From Sulfuritalea sp. (lineage in GTDB: Bacteria > Pseudomonadota > Gammaproteobacteria > Burkholderiales > Rhodocyclaceae): DNA of 64,000 bases. The translations under genes were made by a program, and so were the position numbers. The notes under the pieces were generated by a model. The model worked only from the letters and a program-made list of their open reading frames with translations, searched no databases and was not told the DNA's origin. Location of the stretch: positions 1-64,000 of the forward strand of contig JADJFK010000010.1 in the NCBI GenBank assembly GCA_016708585.1, read 5' to 3'. Shown here in pieces: positions 1 to 8,078 of the stretch (position 1 is its first letter; each line of letters starts with the position of its first letter).

Positions 1-825
1 ACGCAAGGTGTTGTCGTGAATATCGAGAACCGGGCGAATGCTGCCGGCGGCGTCGCGCTGGTAGCCCCCTGCCAGGTTCCAGGCAACCGGAATGTCCATT
101 TTGCGTAACCCGGCGAACACAGCCGCATCGCGCCGAAAAAGCTGCTCGGTCGTCAGCCAGCCACCCAGCGGATCGTCGATGTGGGGATCGGCTCCAGCCT
201 GATACAGCACCAGATCACAGTCGGCAAACTGGGCTAACAGTTGCGGCAACTGCGCCAGAAACGCTTCGGCCCGATGCGCACGACCAAAGGCATGGCAGGG
301 ACTGTAATGCACCACCCGGTCGCCAAGTTGCAGGCGCTCGATGATGTCGTCCGTGCCGTTACCCCAGTGCTGGTCGATGTCGAGTATGCCGACCTTGCGC
401 ACCACGCCCTCGGCCAGGAGCACTGTCGCCGTGACCATCAAGCCGTTGAAAGTGCAGTAGCCGCCGGCAAAGTCATAGCCGGCATGGTGGAAGCCCGAGC
501 AGGGTGCGATCGCGCCCCATTGATTCGCCAGTGCCGCCCGTGCGGCGGACAGCATGACGCCGCTGGTATAGGGCAGCGATGCGGCTACGCTGGGCAGCTT
601 GTTGCCGAAGCCGTTGTTGATTTCCCCCGACAGGACGCCTTCGACAAAGGCCCGGTCGTGCGCCCGGCAAAACTGATCGATGCTGACGGGCAGCGGCGCC
701 ACGATATCCAGCGGCAGCCCCAGGTTCGCCCATGAAGCCATCACTTGGGCCGGCTTGCCGGCACTGGGGGAATAGCTGTCGGCATTGGCCACCATTTTTG
801 GCGTGTAGTGAATTGAAAGTTTCAT
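1..825 (-). CDS. Histone deacetylase-superfamily amidohydrolase (partial, C-terminus off the window)
   Basis: Translation from the ATG at 825 gives at least 275 codons and runs off the left edge without a stop. Family signatures are clear: CSGFHHAGYDFAGGYCTFNG (His pair and the substrate-channel segment), ILDIDQHWGNGT (the metal-binding Asp-x-Asp/His region) and QAGADPHIDDPLGGW (second metal-site Asp). Bacterial members are zinc hydrolases that deacetylate small molecules such as acetylpolyamines, or proteins; the substrate cannot be told here. The start is supported by GGAGGA about 5 nt upstream. It lies 76 bp downstream of the unknown gene at 902-1558 in the same direction, with its own copy of a palindrome about 47 bp before the ATG, so the two are probably co-regulated. 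Fold assignment is solid; physiological role unknown. Confidence 0.85.
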   Translation of the reverse strand, partial: MKLSIHYTPKMVANADSYSPSAGKPAQVMASWANLGLPLDIVAPLPVSIDQFCRAHDRAFVEGVLSGEINNGFGNKLPSVAASLPYTSGVMLSAARAALANQWGAIAPCSGFHHAGYDFAGGYCTFNGLMVTATVLLAEGVVRKVGILDIDQHWGNGTDDIIERLQLGDRVVHYSPCHAFGRAHRAEAFLAQLPQLLAQFADCDLVLYQAGADPHIDDPLGGWLTTEQLFRRDAAVFAGLRKMDIPVAWNLAGGYQRDAAGSIRPVLDIHDNTLR

Positions 826-870
826 TCGAGTCCTCCGTTGTTGGGTTGGTGCATGCAGTATGCGGAGGGC

Positions 871-893
871 GGTGTCTCACCACGTGAGACACC
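871..893. promoter_or_regulatory. Perfect 10-bp inverted repeat, probable operator (copy 1)
   Basis: GGTGTCTCAC and GTGAGACACC flank a 3-bp spacer; the core reads TGTCTCA-N5-TGAGACA at 873-891. It lies in the short gap between the unknown gene and the deacetylase-like gene, 47 bp before the latter's start. The same core and spacing recur at 1609-1627 before the other gene, which argues for a shared regulator binding site rather than a terminator. The regulator is not identified in the window. Confidence 0.6.
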
Positions 894-901
894 CCGGAAT
901 T

Positions 902-1558
902 TCATTTGCCGTTTTCGGGAAGGGAACGCAGCGTGATCTCCGCTACCAGGGAAATCCGTTCGGCCCCGCTCAAGCCTTCTCCCTCGGAATCAAACAGGTC
1001 TCCGTACCCCTCGCTGCGACTGGCACCCTTGGCTGTGCGTGAGCCACTGTGGCCGCCAACGCCGAACTCGACGTCGCCGATACGCCATTTGCGCCCGGTC
1101 TGCCGCTCGAACTCGGCCAGATCGAACATGACCTTTTTGACGATCTCCTCACGCAGCTCCTGAACTACCCTGTCCACCACGCTGACCGGCAGGCTGCAAT
1201 CAGCAAACGCATTATTGAGAGTCAGCCCTTCCCGGCTGGCCAAGTGCGCACGTTCATTGAGGTTGAAGTTTTGAGTACCGGGAATCCGAGCGACTGCCGT
1301 GACGTTGATCTGCTCATAGCCCACGGTCTGGTTGCCGCCTCGGTTCAGGGTGGAGATGCCCCACTCGACATTTGGGATGAATCGGTCGAGTGCCGCCTGT
1401 ATTTGACGGATCAGTACCGACTGATCCTTCTGGGCAGCGCTGGCCAAAAGCGCGGACCTGAACGCTGACGCGAACGATGTCCCGGGCCAGGTGCGTTGGG
1501 CAATGGCGCGGTAACGCAGGGTGTCGTCCTGCCGGGTGAGATAGATTTTGTCGTTCAT
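902..1558 (-). CDS. Conserved hypothetical protein, co-regulated with deacetylase-like gene
   Basis: 218 codons from ATG at 1558, preceded by CAGGAGAAC as ribosome binding site. I do not recognise the family. The sequence has no signal peptide or membrane segment. A middle alternation of beta-like stretches (VEWGISTLNR, YEQINVTAVARI) followed by a long helix-like segment and an RQTGRKWRIGDVEFG stretch is only loosely like SIMPL-type (DUF541) proteins; that comparison is weak and from memory. The C-terminal 50 residues are Ser/Gly-rich and low in complexity. It is followed by the deacetylase-like gene, and both carry the TGTCTCA palindrome upstream, so they probably serve one function. Confidence 0.6.
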   Translation of the reverse strand: MNDKIYLTRQDDTLRYRAIAQRTWPGTSFASAFRSALLASAAQKDQSVLIRQIQAALDRFIPNVEWGISTLNRGGNQTVGYEQINVTAVARIPGTQNFNLNERAHLASREGLTLNNAFADCSLPVSVVDRVVQELREEIVKKVMFDLAEFERQTGRKWRIGDVEFGVGGHSGSRTAKGASRSEGYGDLFDSEGEGLSGAERISLVAEITLRSLPENGK

Positions 1559-1608
1559 GGCGCTGTTCTCCTGTGGGTGGGTTAGAACTCACAGGATGCG
1601 CCGGGGGG

Positions 1609-1627
1609 TGTCTCAGGGGATGAGACA
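1609..1627. promoter_or_regulatory. TGTCTCA-N5-TGAGACA palindrome, probable operator (copy 2)
   Basis: Same 7-bp arms and 5-bp spacer as the core at 873-891, here 50 bp before the start codon at 1558. The equal distance to the two start codons (47 and 50 bp) supports a regulatory site overlapping or next to each promoter. A CGCATnCTG element follows at a similar distance in both, possibly part of the promoter. Confidence 0.6.
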
Positions 1628-1786
1628 GTCAGAGGTGCGGGGCAAGTAATTTCGTCCCAACCGTTGCTACCGCGCATTGAATTCTTCGCAGCATCTTTCA
1701 AGGCTGAGCTACCTACAGACTATCGCCGTGTCGCCGGCGCCGACTATTGACAACTATGAGAATTCAATTCGGCCCCTTTGATCCCG

Positions 1787-2937
1787 CTATTCATGCACGA
1801 TGATGCGTCTACGGATCAACGCATGTTTCGAGAGTTTCTTGCGTTCATCCAGCTTCATCTCCATAAGACTTAGTAGTTTCGCCTTACTGGCTGGCTGCAT
1901 GATTCTTAGGTGCTTGTTGGTTACCGAAGCCAATTCTTTGGGTAGGCAATCTCCGTAATCAACTCTTTTCCGATACTCCTCTTGCGAAACTTGCTCCCAA
2001 GTGGCATTTCTGCGTGCCGCCTCTAAACCCTTCGTATTAGTCAGAAAACGACTGGTTATCGTCAGAGTCACATAATATCGGGCCCATTCATATACGCGTT
2101 CGGGAACATCACCACTTGGGAGCAATTCTGGAAGTCTCGTCGCCTCACGCATTGCAATCCGCCTGGGATCAAGAGCAAGTCGATTCTGCCGATCCAAGTT
2201 TCCGGATTGAAAAATCGATGTCTTGTAAAACGTTTCTGTACCAGTGCTAGTTCGGGAAACAGCGAGAAGGACATCAGCTCCAACTCGAGGAAGCCCTTTG
2301 AAATCGCCATCATCACAACCGAAGATTGTTATGCTCGAACCTGTCTTAAGGTCATTGGAATCAGAATCCTCAACTTCAATAGTCGGTTCGCCTTCGGTTT
2401 TTCCTTGTAGGAGTTTGTAGTAGTCCAAATCACCACGGCAGAACGCCGTACTTGTACGCTTGATGGCCTCAAGATGAGACTCAATCTGGGCGTACTGAGC
2501 CGAACCCCTGTTAAGGGTGACTACGACCGAACATTCAATATTTATGTCTTTAGTGCCCGAAATGTACCGTTATGGCTGCCGATCCAGGCAAACGCTTGAT
2601 CGTTTTTACAATCAAACAAAAAGACCTTCGAGTGGAGGAGGTGCGAAAGAGCCCACTTCGCACGGGCGTCCTCAGCCCTACCTGATAGCTCGTATAGATA
2701 TAGAAAGACATTTGCGCGGTCGGCCTTGTACTTATCCAATACATCTACACTTGTCGGGTCGTGGATGTCGACGCACAAAAAGCCTTTTGGATGACGCAAC
2801 GCTTGAACAAAAGCCGGATCGAAGCACTGCGGTGGTAATGTCCAATAAGCGACTGCCGCGCGAACGCAATCGGCTTGTGCTGCTAATTGCCCAATGCGCT
2901 GGGCTGCATTGCTTGTTACAACTTCAACTTCTAACAT
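1787..2937 (-). pseudogene. Phospholipase D-like (PLDc) domain protein, frameshifted
   Basis: The N-terminal frame starts at the ATG at 2937, which has AAAGGAG 5-6 nt upstream, and carries the PLD signature HSKVFLFD (HxK...D) followed by AWIGSHNGT (GSxN). It stops at about 2542 just after RALKT. The next frame continues exactly where homologues would: DINIECSVVV, then to a stop at 1787. One extra base near 2545 (AAGAC to AAGGAC) would restore a 383-residue protein reading RALKDINIE, the usual GSHN...NxE pattern. Such proteins are often nucleases of restriction or defence loci, or DNA-repair-associated; substrate unknown. The gene is AT-richer than its neighbours (26 of 60 bases in 2521-2580 are G/C). 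Genuine decay and sequencing error cannot be separated here. Confidence 0.6.
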
Positions 2938-3114
2938 TTCCTCTCCTTTGGGTACTTGGGAAGAAAAAATGCGGCCACCGCCAATCAGCGCAATGTCGTA
3001 AGCGGTTACGTTTCCCATGGGACGAATCCGCAGTTCTACAGCGAAAATGGCGCCAGAGCCAAGTTTTTCCTAAGCCTTGATTTATACAAATAATTCGGAC
3101 TTGAAGCCGCCGTT

Positions 3115-3372
3115 TTAGCGCTCAATCTCCACCGACCCGGAAACAGTTACCGAAGAGCCAGAAACGTCGATGTTTCCGCCACGCACCCAAACAACAGGCA
3201 TTCGATTCATAAACCGCTCGATGGCGACCTTCTTTTCGTCGGCATCCTGAATTTTCCCGATAGCGGCCATATCGCCCCTGGTGGATGGGCCAAAGAAAAT
3301 CAGCTTGATTGCAATGGAGCAGAGCGCAATAGCGATGATCGAAAGCAGCACTTCCTGCCGCGTTCGCCTCAT
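3115..3372 (-). CDS. Small single-pass membrane protein
   Basis: 85 codons from ATG at 3372. After a basic start (MRRTRQEV) there is one strong hydrophobic segment (LLSIIAIALCSIAIKLIFF, about residues 9-27), then a soluble tail ending in a Val/Ser-rich beta-like stretch. The start overlaps the preceding gene's stop as ATGA (3369-3372), so it is translationally coupled to it. The tail should be periplasmic or cytoplasmic depending on topology; the positive-inside rule favours an outside tail. No family recognised. It lies in the AT-richer block with the PLD-like gene 177 bp downstream. Confidence 0.55.
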   Translation of the reverse strand: MRRTRQEVLLSIIAIALCSIAIKLIFFGPSTRGDMAAIGKIQDADEKKVAIERFMNRMPVVWVRGGNIDVSGSSVTVSGSVEIER

Positions 3373-3656
3373 GGCTTCTTGGCCTTTGTACTCGTCGGGG
3401 TTACATCACCGGAGACCAGAAATGTTGAATGACTCAGTTGATACTCATCGGCAGTATTTGCCAAGGCGCGAAGCTGTGGCTCGCTTGTTTCGACAGGAAA
3501 CAACCACACATTTTCGCAAGGCAGTTTCATCGCTCCTTTCGGCAGTGCGATGGACTTGGCGGACTTGGCAAAGTCGAACCATCGTGATGCTGCATTCGGG
3601 TCTTCGGACGATAGGCCGGGTGTTGGCATTGCGACGACGAACAATAGCTGTGGCAT
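3369..3656 (-). CDS. Small hypothetical protein
   Basis: 95 codons from ATG at 3656, with AGGAAG upstream. No membrane segment; the sequence MPQLLFVVAMPTPGLSSEDP then an alternating hydrophobic pattern suggests a small alpha/beta protein. ENVWLFPVETSEPQLRALA resembles a core element but matches no family known to me. It overlaps the membrane-protein gene by four bases, forming a two-gene unit that may continue into the PLD-like gene. Function unknown; the lower GC content suggests acquisition with the neighbouring genes. Confidence 0.5.
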   Translation of the reverse strand: MPQLLFVVAMPTPGLSSEDPNAASRWFDFAKSAKSIALPKGAMKLPCENVWLFPVETSEPQLRALANTADEYQLSHSTFLVSGDVTPTSTKAKKP

Positions 3657-3801
3657 GTGAACTTCCTGTAGTTAATGGGGAGCGAGACCCCCAACGTAAA
3701 TGTTGTACGCCAAGTGGCGTGTTAATCGGTCACTCATCGCGAGCATCCGCCTTGATCTACGTGTAGTATTCCAATCCGTTAACCACATCGCTTTACCCTG
3801 C

Positions 3802-3829
3802 GCGCCAATCACTTGACCTGTGGCGCCAA
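3802..3829. promoter_or_regulatory. AraC-type box: two GCGCCAA half-sites 21 bp apart
   Basis: GCGCCAA occurs at 3802-3808 and 3823-3829, a direct repeat with a two-helical-turn period, with CTTGACC between. This is the usual geometry for AraC-family operators. It ends 22 bp before the regulator's start. Two further boxes with the same layout lie at 5178-5205 and 5227-5254, so autoregulation by the gene at 3852 is the simplest reading. Confidence 0.55.
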
Positions 3830-3851
3830 CATGAATCCCTGAAGGAGTAGC

Positions 3852-4885
3852 TTGGGCAATTCGCAAGACACCCTGCTGGCCTCCATGCGCCCGATCCTGC
3901 GGCGCCTGCTGGAGATGTACGGGCTGGATTCGGAAGCGCTGGCCCGGCGGGCCGGGATCGCTCTCCCCGAGGTGCTCGGTCCCGCGGATCGCATTGCGGC
4001 GGACAAGGCCGATGCGGTACTGCAACTCGCCATTCCGCTGATCGACGACCCCGCCTTCGGCCTGCAGGTCGCCCGCTGCTGGCACCCGGCCAACCTCGGG
4101 TACTGGGCTATGCCTGGCTGTCGAGTTCGACGCTGCGCACCGGGCTGCGCCGGATGGAGCGCTACCACCGCCTCGTCGGCGATCGCGGTGCCACGGAGAT
4201 CGAGGAGGTGCGCCAGGGCATCAAGGTCCGCTTCTGGGCCAATCGCGGCGATCCGGCGCACGTGCCGGTCGCCGCAGTCGCCGTGGACATGGCCATCGCG
4301 CTGCTGTTCGACATGTGCCGCATGAACGCCGGGGCGGCATTGCGCCCGGTGGCCGTCAGCCTGCGGCGCAAGACACCCGAGTCCACCGCGCCCTACGAGC
4401 GCTTTTTCGGCTGCCAGGTCCGCTTTGGCGCCGCAGAGAACTACTTCCTGCTCGCCAGGGAAGATGCGGACGCGCTGCTGCCGTCGTCCAACAAGCAGTT
4501 GGCCACCGTGTTCGACACGATGCTCGGCGCCGAACTGGCGCTGCTCGACAAGTCCGACGTCATCGCCCGCTGCCGGGCGGCGGTGCTGGAGCACCTGACC
4601 TCCGGCGAGGTTTCCGAAGAGGAAACGGCGAAGCTGCTCCACATGAGCCCGCGCACCCTGCAGCGCAAGCTGGCCGAGGCCAGCCTCACCTACCCGCAAC
4701 TGGTGGACGCCACGCGCCGGGATCTGGCGCTGCGCTATATCGACGATGCCGCACGGTCGCTCAGCGACATCACCTTTTCGCTCGGCTTCTCCCAGCCGAG
4801 CGCCTTCACGCGGGCCTTCAAGCGCTGGACCGGATCCAGCCCGACCGACTACCGGGCAAGCCGTACTTCAGGCAAGGCCGGCTGA
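3852..4885 (+). pseudogene. AraC-family transcriptional regulator (OruR-like), one-base frameshift
   Basis: A TTG start at 3852 with GAAGGAG 4 nt upstream gives an N-terminal arabinose-binding-like domain (LLASMRPILRRLLEMYGLD...). The frame breaks near 4098: GGGTACTGG reads YWAMP, whereas adding one G gives HPANLGVLGYAWLSSSTL, the family's expected sequence, and joins the second frame that runs to 4885. The repaired protein is 344 residues, normal for the family. The C-terminal HTH_18 is intact (EETAKLLHMSPRTLQRKLAEA and DITFSLGFSQPSAFTRAFKRW). The missing base is in a G run, so a sequencing error is likely and the gene may be functional. Boxes on both sides fit its own operators. Confidence 0.75.
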
Positions 4886-4923
4886 GGCGGGGCCGGCGAT
4901 CCCGGCGCCGCCGGTCCGGCGCT

Positions 4924-5099
4924 TCAACGCAATACCTCCGGCATCCATAGCGCCATGATCGTCTCGGCGATCGCGATGCCGGCGAGCATGCTGCCGACGC
5001 ATATGAACAATCCGCCGACGACAGCTGCCAGAGGGGAATGCCGCCGGCGCTTTTCGGCTTTGGTCGGGGTTCCGGGTTGTTGCGGTAGGGTGAAGTCAT
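4924..5099 (-). CDS. Possible small membrane protein, possibly frameshifted
   Basis: On the minus strand a strongly hydrophobic segment (SPLAAVVGGLFICVGSMLAG, then IAIAETIMALWMPEVLR and stop) looks like a real transmembrane helix. Its own frame has no convincing start, while a plausible start ATGACTTCA at 5099 (or ATG at 5108) lies in the adjacent frame and reads MTSPYRNNPEPRPKPKSAGGIP. A one-base change in the CCCC run near 5045 would join the two into a protein of about 59 residues. No ribosome binding site seen. If real, it is divergent from the gene at 5335, with two AraC-type boxes in between. Low confidence. Confidence 0.3.
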
Positions 5100-5177
5100 G
5101 GTGGGCATTGGATGAACGGCCGGTGAATTTGGAAGGCCCCAGCTTAGGTTGACCGGTAGCTGGCTGCTTGACCTGCG

Positions 5178-5205
5178 GCGCCAATCGCTTGACCCGGCGC
5201 GCCAT
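5178..5205. promoter_or_regulatory. AraC-type box, GCGCCAA/GCGCCAT 21 bp apart
   Basis: Half-sites at 5178-5184 and 5199-5205 have the same 21-bp period and central CTTGACC as the box before the araC-like gene. A third CTTGACC just upstream at 5167 hints at an extended array. Confidence 0.5.
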
Positions 5206-5226
5206 TGTTCGAGCGGCCCCGAAAGA

Positions 5227-5254
5227 TTGGCGCCTGCGGTCAAGCGATTGGCGC
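5227..5254. promoter_or_regulatory. AraC-type box in inverted orientation, TTGGCGC direct repeat
   Basis: TTGGCGC at 5227-5233 and 5248-5254 is the reverse-complement version of the same box, with GGTCAAG between. Together with the box at 5178 it lies between the possible membrane-protein gene and the gene at 5335, facing both. Confidence 0.5.
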
Positions 5255-5334
5255 GCGGGGTAAAGCGGATTCCGGTGCGGACTGGCAATCTGCAGTCCTT
5301 CGCAGGCGGCATGCAGATCTGCCTGTCCACCACC

Positions 5335-5601
5335 ATGACGGATCGGCAGATGACCCCTCGCCTCACCAACTATCGCGTGTCGGACCTTGAGACCGGCGCG
5401 CCGCTGGAAACGCTGGAACTGCATGTGCTGGCCCGCGCCTATTACGCGGCATGGCTGGCAGTCCATGGCGTCGCGCCGCAGAAACGGCATCCCTTGCCGA
5501 TGTTCAATGCCACGTTCGAGTTCGGCGAGCCTCCCGCGACGCCCGCACAAGGCGACGGCAAGCACGCGCGGCCGCGCGCCGGCGGATCAGCGGCAAGGTA
5601 A
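5335..5601 (+). CDS. Hypothetical protein
   Basis: 88 codons from ATG at 5335 (an in-frame ATG at 5311 would add eight residues). Codon third positions are strongly G/C as in the neighbouring real genes, which supports coding. The N-terminal half (LTNYRVSDLETGAPLETLELHVLARAYYAAWLAVHG) looks like a helical domain; the C-terminus is Pro/Ala/Gly/Arg-rich. No family recognised. It lies 80 bp downstream of the paired AraC boxes and may be the regulator's target. No strong ribosome binding site. Confidence 0.4.
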   Translation: MTDRQMTPRLTNYRVSDLETGAPLETLELHVLARAYYAAWLAVHGVAPQKRHPLPMFNATFEFGEPPATPAQGDGKHARPRAGGSAAR

Positions 5602-5636
5602 TCAAGCGCGTCCGGCAAGCTTGCGATCAGGCGAGT

Positions 5637-7663
5637 TCAGGCCTTGAGCAGTTCCTCGCGGCCGCCCAGCCAGCGTTGCAGGTGCGCCTCGGCGCGCGCG
5701 GGGTCGGTGGCCAGCATGTCCTCGGCGACGGCGCGCGCCTGTTCCACCAGCGCCGCATCTTCGAGGTCGGCATAGCGCAGCAGCGGCAGGCCGCTTTGCC
5801 GCGCGCCGATGAATTCGCCGGGGCCGCGCAGGCGCAGGTCTTCGCGCGCGATGGCGAAGCCGTCGGTGCTTTCGAAAATCACCTTCAGCCGCGCCCGCGC
5901 CAGTTCGCCCAGCGGCTGCGCATAGAGCAGGATGCAGGCCGACGCGTCGACGCCGCGGCCGACGCGGCCGCGCAACTGGTGCAGTTGGGCGAGGCCGAAG
6001 CGCTCGGCGTGTTCGATCACCATCAGGCTGGCATTGGGCACGTCGACGCCGACCTCGATCACGGTGGTCGCCACCAGCACATGGATTTCGTTGCGCACGA
6101 AGGCCGCCATCACCGCCGCCTTGTCCGCCGTCTTGAGCCGGCCATGCACCAGCCGACCTTCAGGTCCGGCAGCTCGGCGACCAGGCGCGCGTAGGTCTCT
6201 TCCGCCGTCTTCAATTGCAGGGTTTCGGATTCCTCTATCAGCGGGCAGACCCAGTAGGCCTGGCGCCCGCTGCGGCAGGCGTCGTGCACTCGCTTCAGGA
6301 CTTCATTGCGGCGCGCCTCGGCGACCAGCTTGGTGGTGACCGGGCTGCGCCCCGGCGGCAGTTCGTCGAGCACCGACACGTCGAGGTCGGCGTAGTAGCT
6401 CATGGCCAGGGTGCGCGGGATCGGCGTCGCCGACATCGCCAACTGGTGGGCGAAGCTGCCCTTGTCCTTGAGCGCGAGGCGCTGGCGCACGCCGAAGCGG
6501 TGCTGCTCGTCGACGATGGCGAGGCCGAGGCGCGCGAATTCGACCTTGTCTTCGATCAGGGCATGGGTGCCGATCGCGATCGGCGTCTCGCCGGCGCCGA
6601 CTTTTGCGATCGCGGCTTCCTTGTCGCGCTTTTTCAGGCTGCCGGTGAGCCAGGCCACTTCGATGCCCAGCGGTTCCAGCCAGGCGGCGAGCTTGCGGTA
6701 ATGCTGCTCGGCGAGGATTTCGGTGGGCGCCATCAGCGCCGCCTGGTGGCCGGCTTCGACCGCGTGCAGCATGGCCAGCGCGGCGACCACGGTCTTGCCG
6801 CTGCCGACATCGCCCTGCAGCAGGCGCTGCATCGGATGCGGCTGGCCGAGGTCGGCGGCGATCTCGCGCCAGGCGCGGTTCTGCGCCCCGGTCAGGCGGA
6901 AGGGCAGCGACCGCAGCAGCGCAGCGGTGAGCTTCGCGGTCGGCGCCAGGCGCGGCGCGCCGCGTGCGCGACGGCTCAGGTAGGCGCGGCGCAGGCTCAG
7001 CTGCTGGGCCAGCAGTTCGTCGAACTGCATGCGGCGCCAGGCCGGATAGTCGCGCGCTTCGAGCGCCGCCTGCGCCATGTCGGGCGGCGGGTTGTGGAGG
7101 AAGCGGATGGCCTCGGCGAAGCTTGGCAGGCCAAGGCGCTGCAGCAGTTCCGGCGGCAGCGTATCGGTGAAATCGAAACGCGCCAGCGCCTTCTCGATCA
7201 GCCGGCGCAGCGTGGCCTGGCCCAGCCCCGCCGTGGTCGGATACACCGGCGTCAGCGCTTCCGGCAGGACTTCGCCGGCCGCCGCCACATGGAAGCGCGG
7301 ATGGATGATCTCGGGGCCGAGGTAGCCCTCGTGCACTTCGCCGAAGACGCGCAGGCGCGTGCCGGGCTGCAACACCTTCTGCTGGCTTGGATAAAAATTC
7401 AGGAAGCGCAAGGAAAGTGCGCCGCTCGCGTCGCGCACCCGCGCGATCAGTTGGCGGTGCGGACGGTAGGCGACGTCACAGTCGGTGACCTCGACCTCGA
7501 ACTGCGCGGCGACGCCCGGGCGCGCGTCGCATAGCGGGGTGATGCGGGTTTCATCCTCGTAACGCAGCGGCAGGTGCAGGACGAAGTCGCTGTCGCCCTT
7601 CAGGCCGAGCTTGGCCAGGCGCCCCGCGAGCGTGTTGCCCGACTGCGCTTTCTTTTCAGCCAA
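5637..7663 (-). pseudogene. recG: ATP-dependent DNA helicase RecG, one-base frameshift
   Basis: RecG remodels stalled replication forks and Holliday junctions. The upstream frame has the wedge/OB domain (about residues 55-150), Walker A LLQGDVGSGKT (about 281-291) and the DEQHRFG box (about 385). At about 6153 it reads KVGWCMA where KVGLVHGRLKTADK is expected; one missing C in GGC-CTG-GTG explains this, and the other frame continues with helicase motifs (VIEVGVDVPNASLMVIEHAERFG, QLRGRVGRG) to the stop at 5637. The repaired length, 675 residues, is normal. The TTG start at 7663 overlaps the ridA stop. Since recG is usually kept, sequencing error is likelier than loss. KVGAGETP, encoded by a copy of the window's dispersed repeat, adds about three residues before GTHAL. 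Confidence 0.85.
6581..6606 (-). repeat. Dispersed 26-bp repeat, copy in recG
   Basis: On the minus strand AAAAGTCGGCGCCGGCGAGAC then GCCG, three or four differences from the bioF copy. It is read in the frame KVGAGETP. Homologous RecG proteins appear, from memory, about three residues shorter here, so a partial insertion is possible but coincidence is not excluded. Confidence 0.45.
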
Positions 7664-8036
7664 GGACGAGCACGGCGTCCGCCTCGACCAGGGCGCCGCG
7701 CGGCAGTTCCTTGACGCCGACCGCGGCGCGCGCCGGGAAGGGCTGGCTGAAATACTTCGCCATGGTTTCATTCACCTTGGCGAAGTTGGCCAGGTCGGTG
7801 AGGTAGATGTTGAGCTTGACCGCGTCGGCCAGCGAGCCGCCAGCGGCTTCGGCAACCGCCTTGAGGTTCTCGAACACGCGCACCGTCTGGGCCTCGAAGC
7901 CCTCGACCATCTGCATGGTCGCCGGATCGAGGCCGATCTGGCCCGACATGTAAACGGTGTCGCCGACCTGCACGGCCTGCGAGTAGGTGCCGATGGCGGC
8001 GGGTGCGGCGGCGGTGGAAATGATCTTGCGGCTCAT
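7656..8036 (-). CDS. ridA: RidA family reactive intermediate deaminase
   Basis: 126 residues from ATG at 8036, which has AAAGGA 8 nt upstream; an in-frame ATG at 8054 lacks a good site. The protein shows the YjgF/YER057c/UK114 pattern: IGTYSQAV near the start, VYMSGQIGLDP, and the C-terminal FPARAAVGVKELPRGALVEADAV containing the Arg that binds the substrate carboxylate. RidA hydrolyses enamine/imine intermediates released by PLP enzymes such as threonine dehydratase. Its stop overlaps the recG start, and the PLP-dependent metY lies 43 bp upstream, so the three probably form one transcript. Confidence 0.93.
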   Translation of the reverse strand: MSRKIISTAAAPAAIGTYSQAVQVGDTVYMSGQIGLDPATMQMVEGFEAQTVRVFENLKAVAEAAGGSLADAVKLNIYLTDLANFAKVNETMAKYFSQPFPARAAVGVKELPRGALVEADAVLVLG

Positions 8037-8078
8037 GGCGTGCTTTCCTTTCAAGTGTGCGGCCGGCAGCGCGGGCCG

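Noticed and set aside
3788..5265. araC-like gene as the body of a mobile element with terminal inverted repeats
   Set aside because: The flanking inverted sequences resemble each other over about 39 bp, but their internal 21-bp direct-repeat period fits operators better and no transposase or target duplication is seen.
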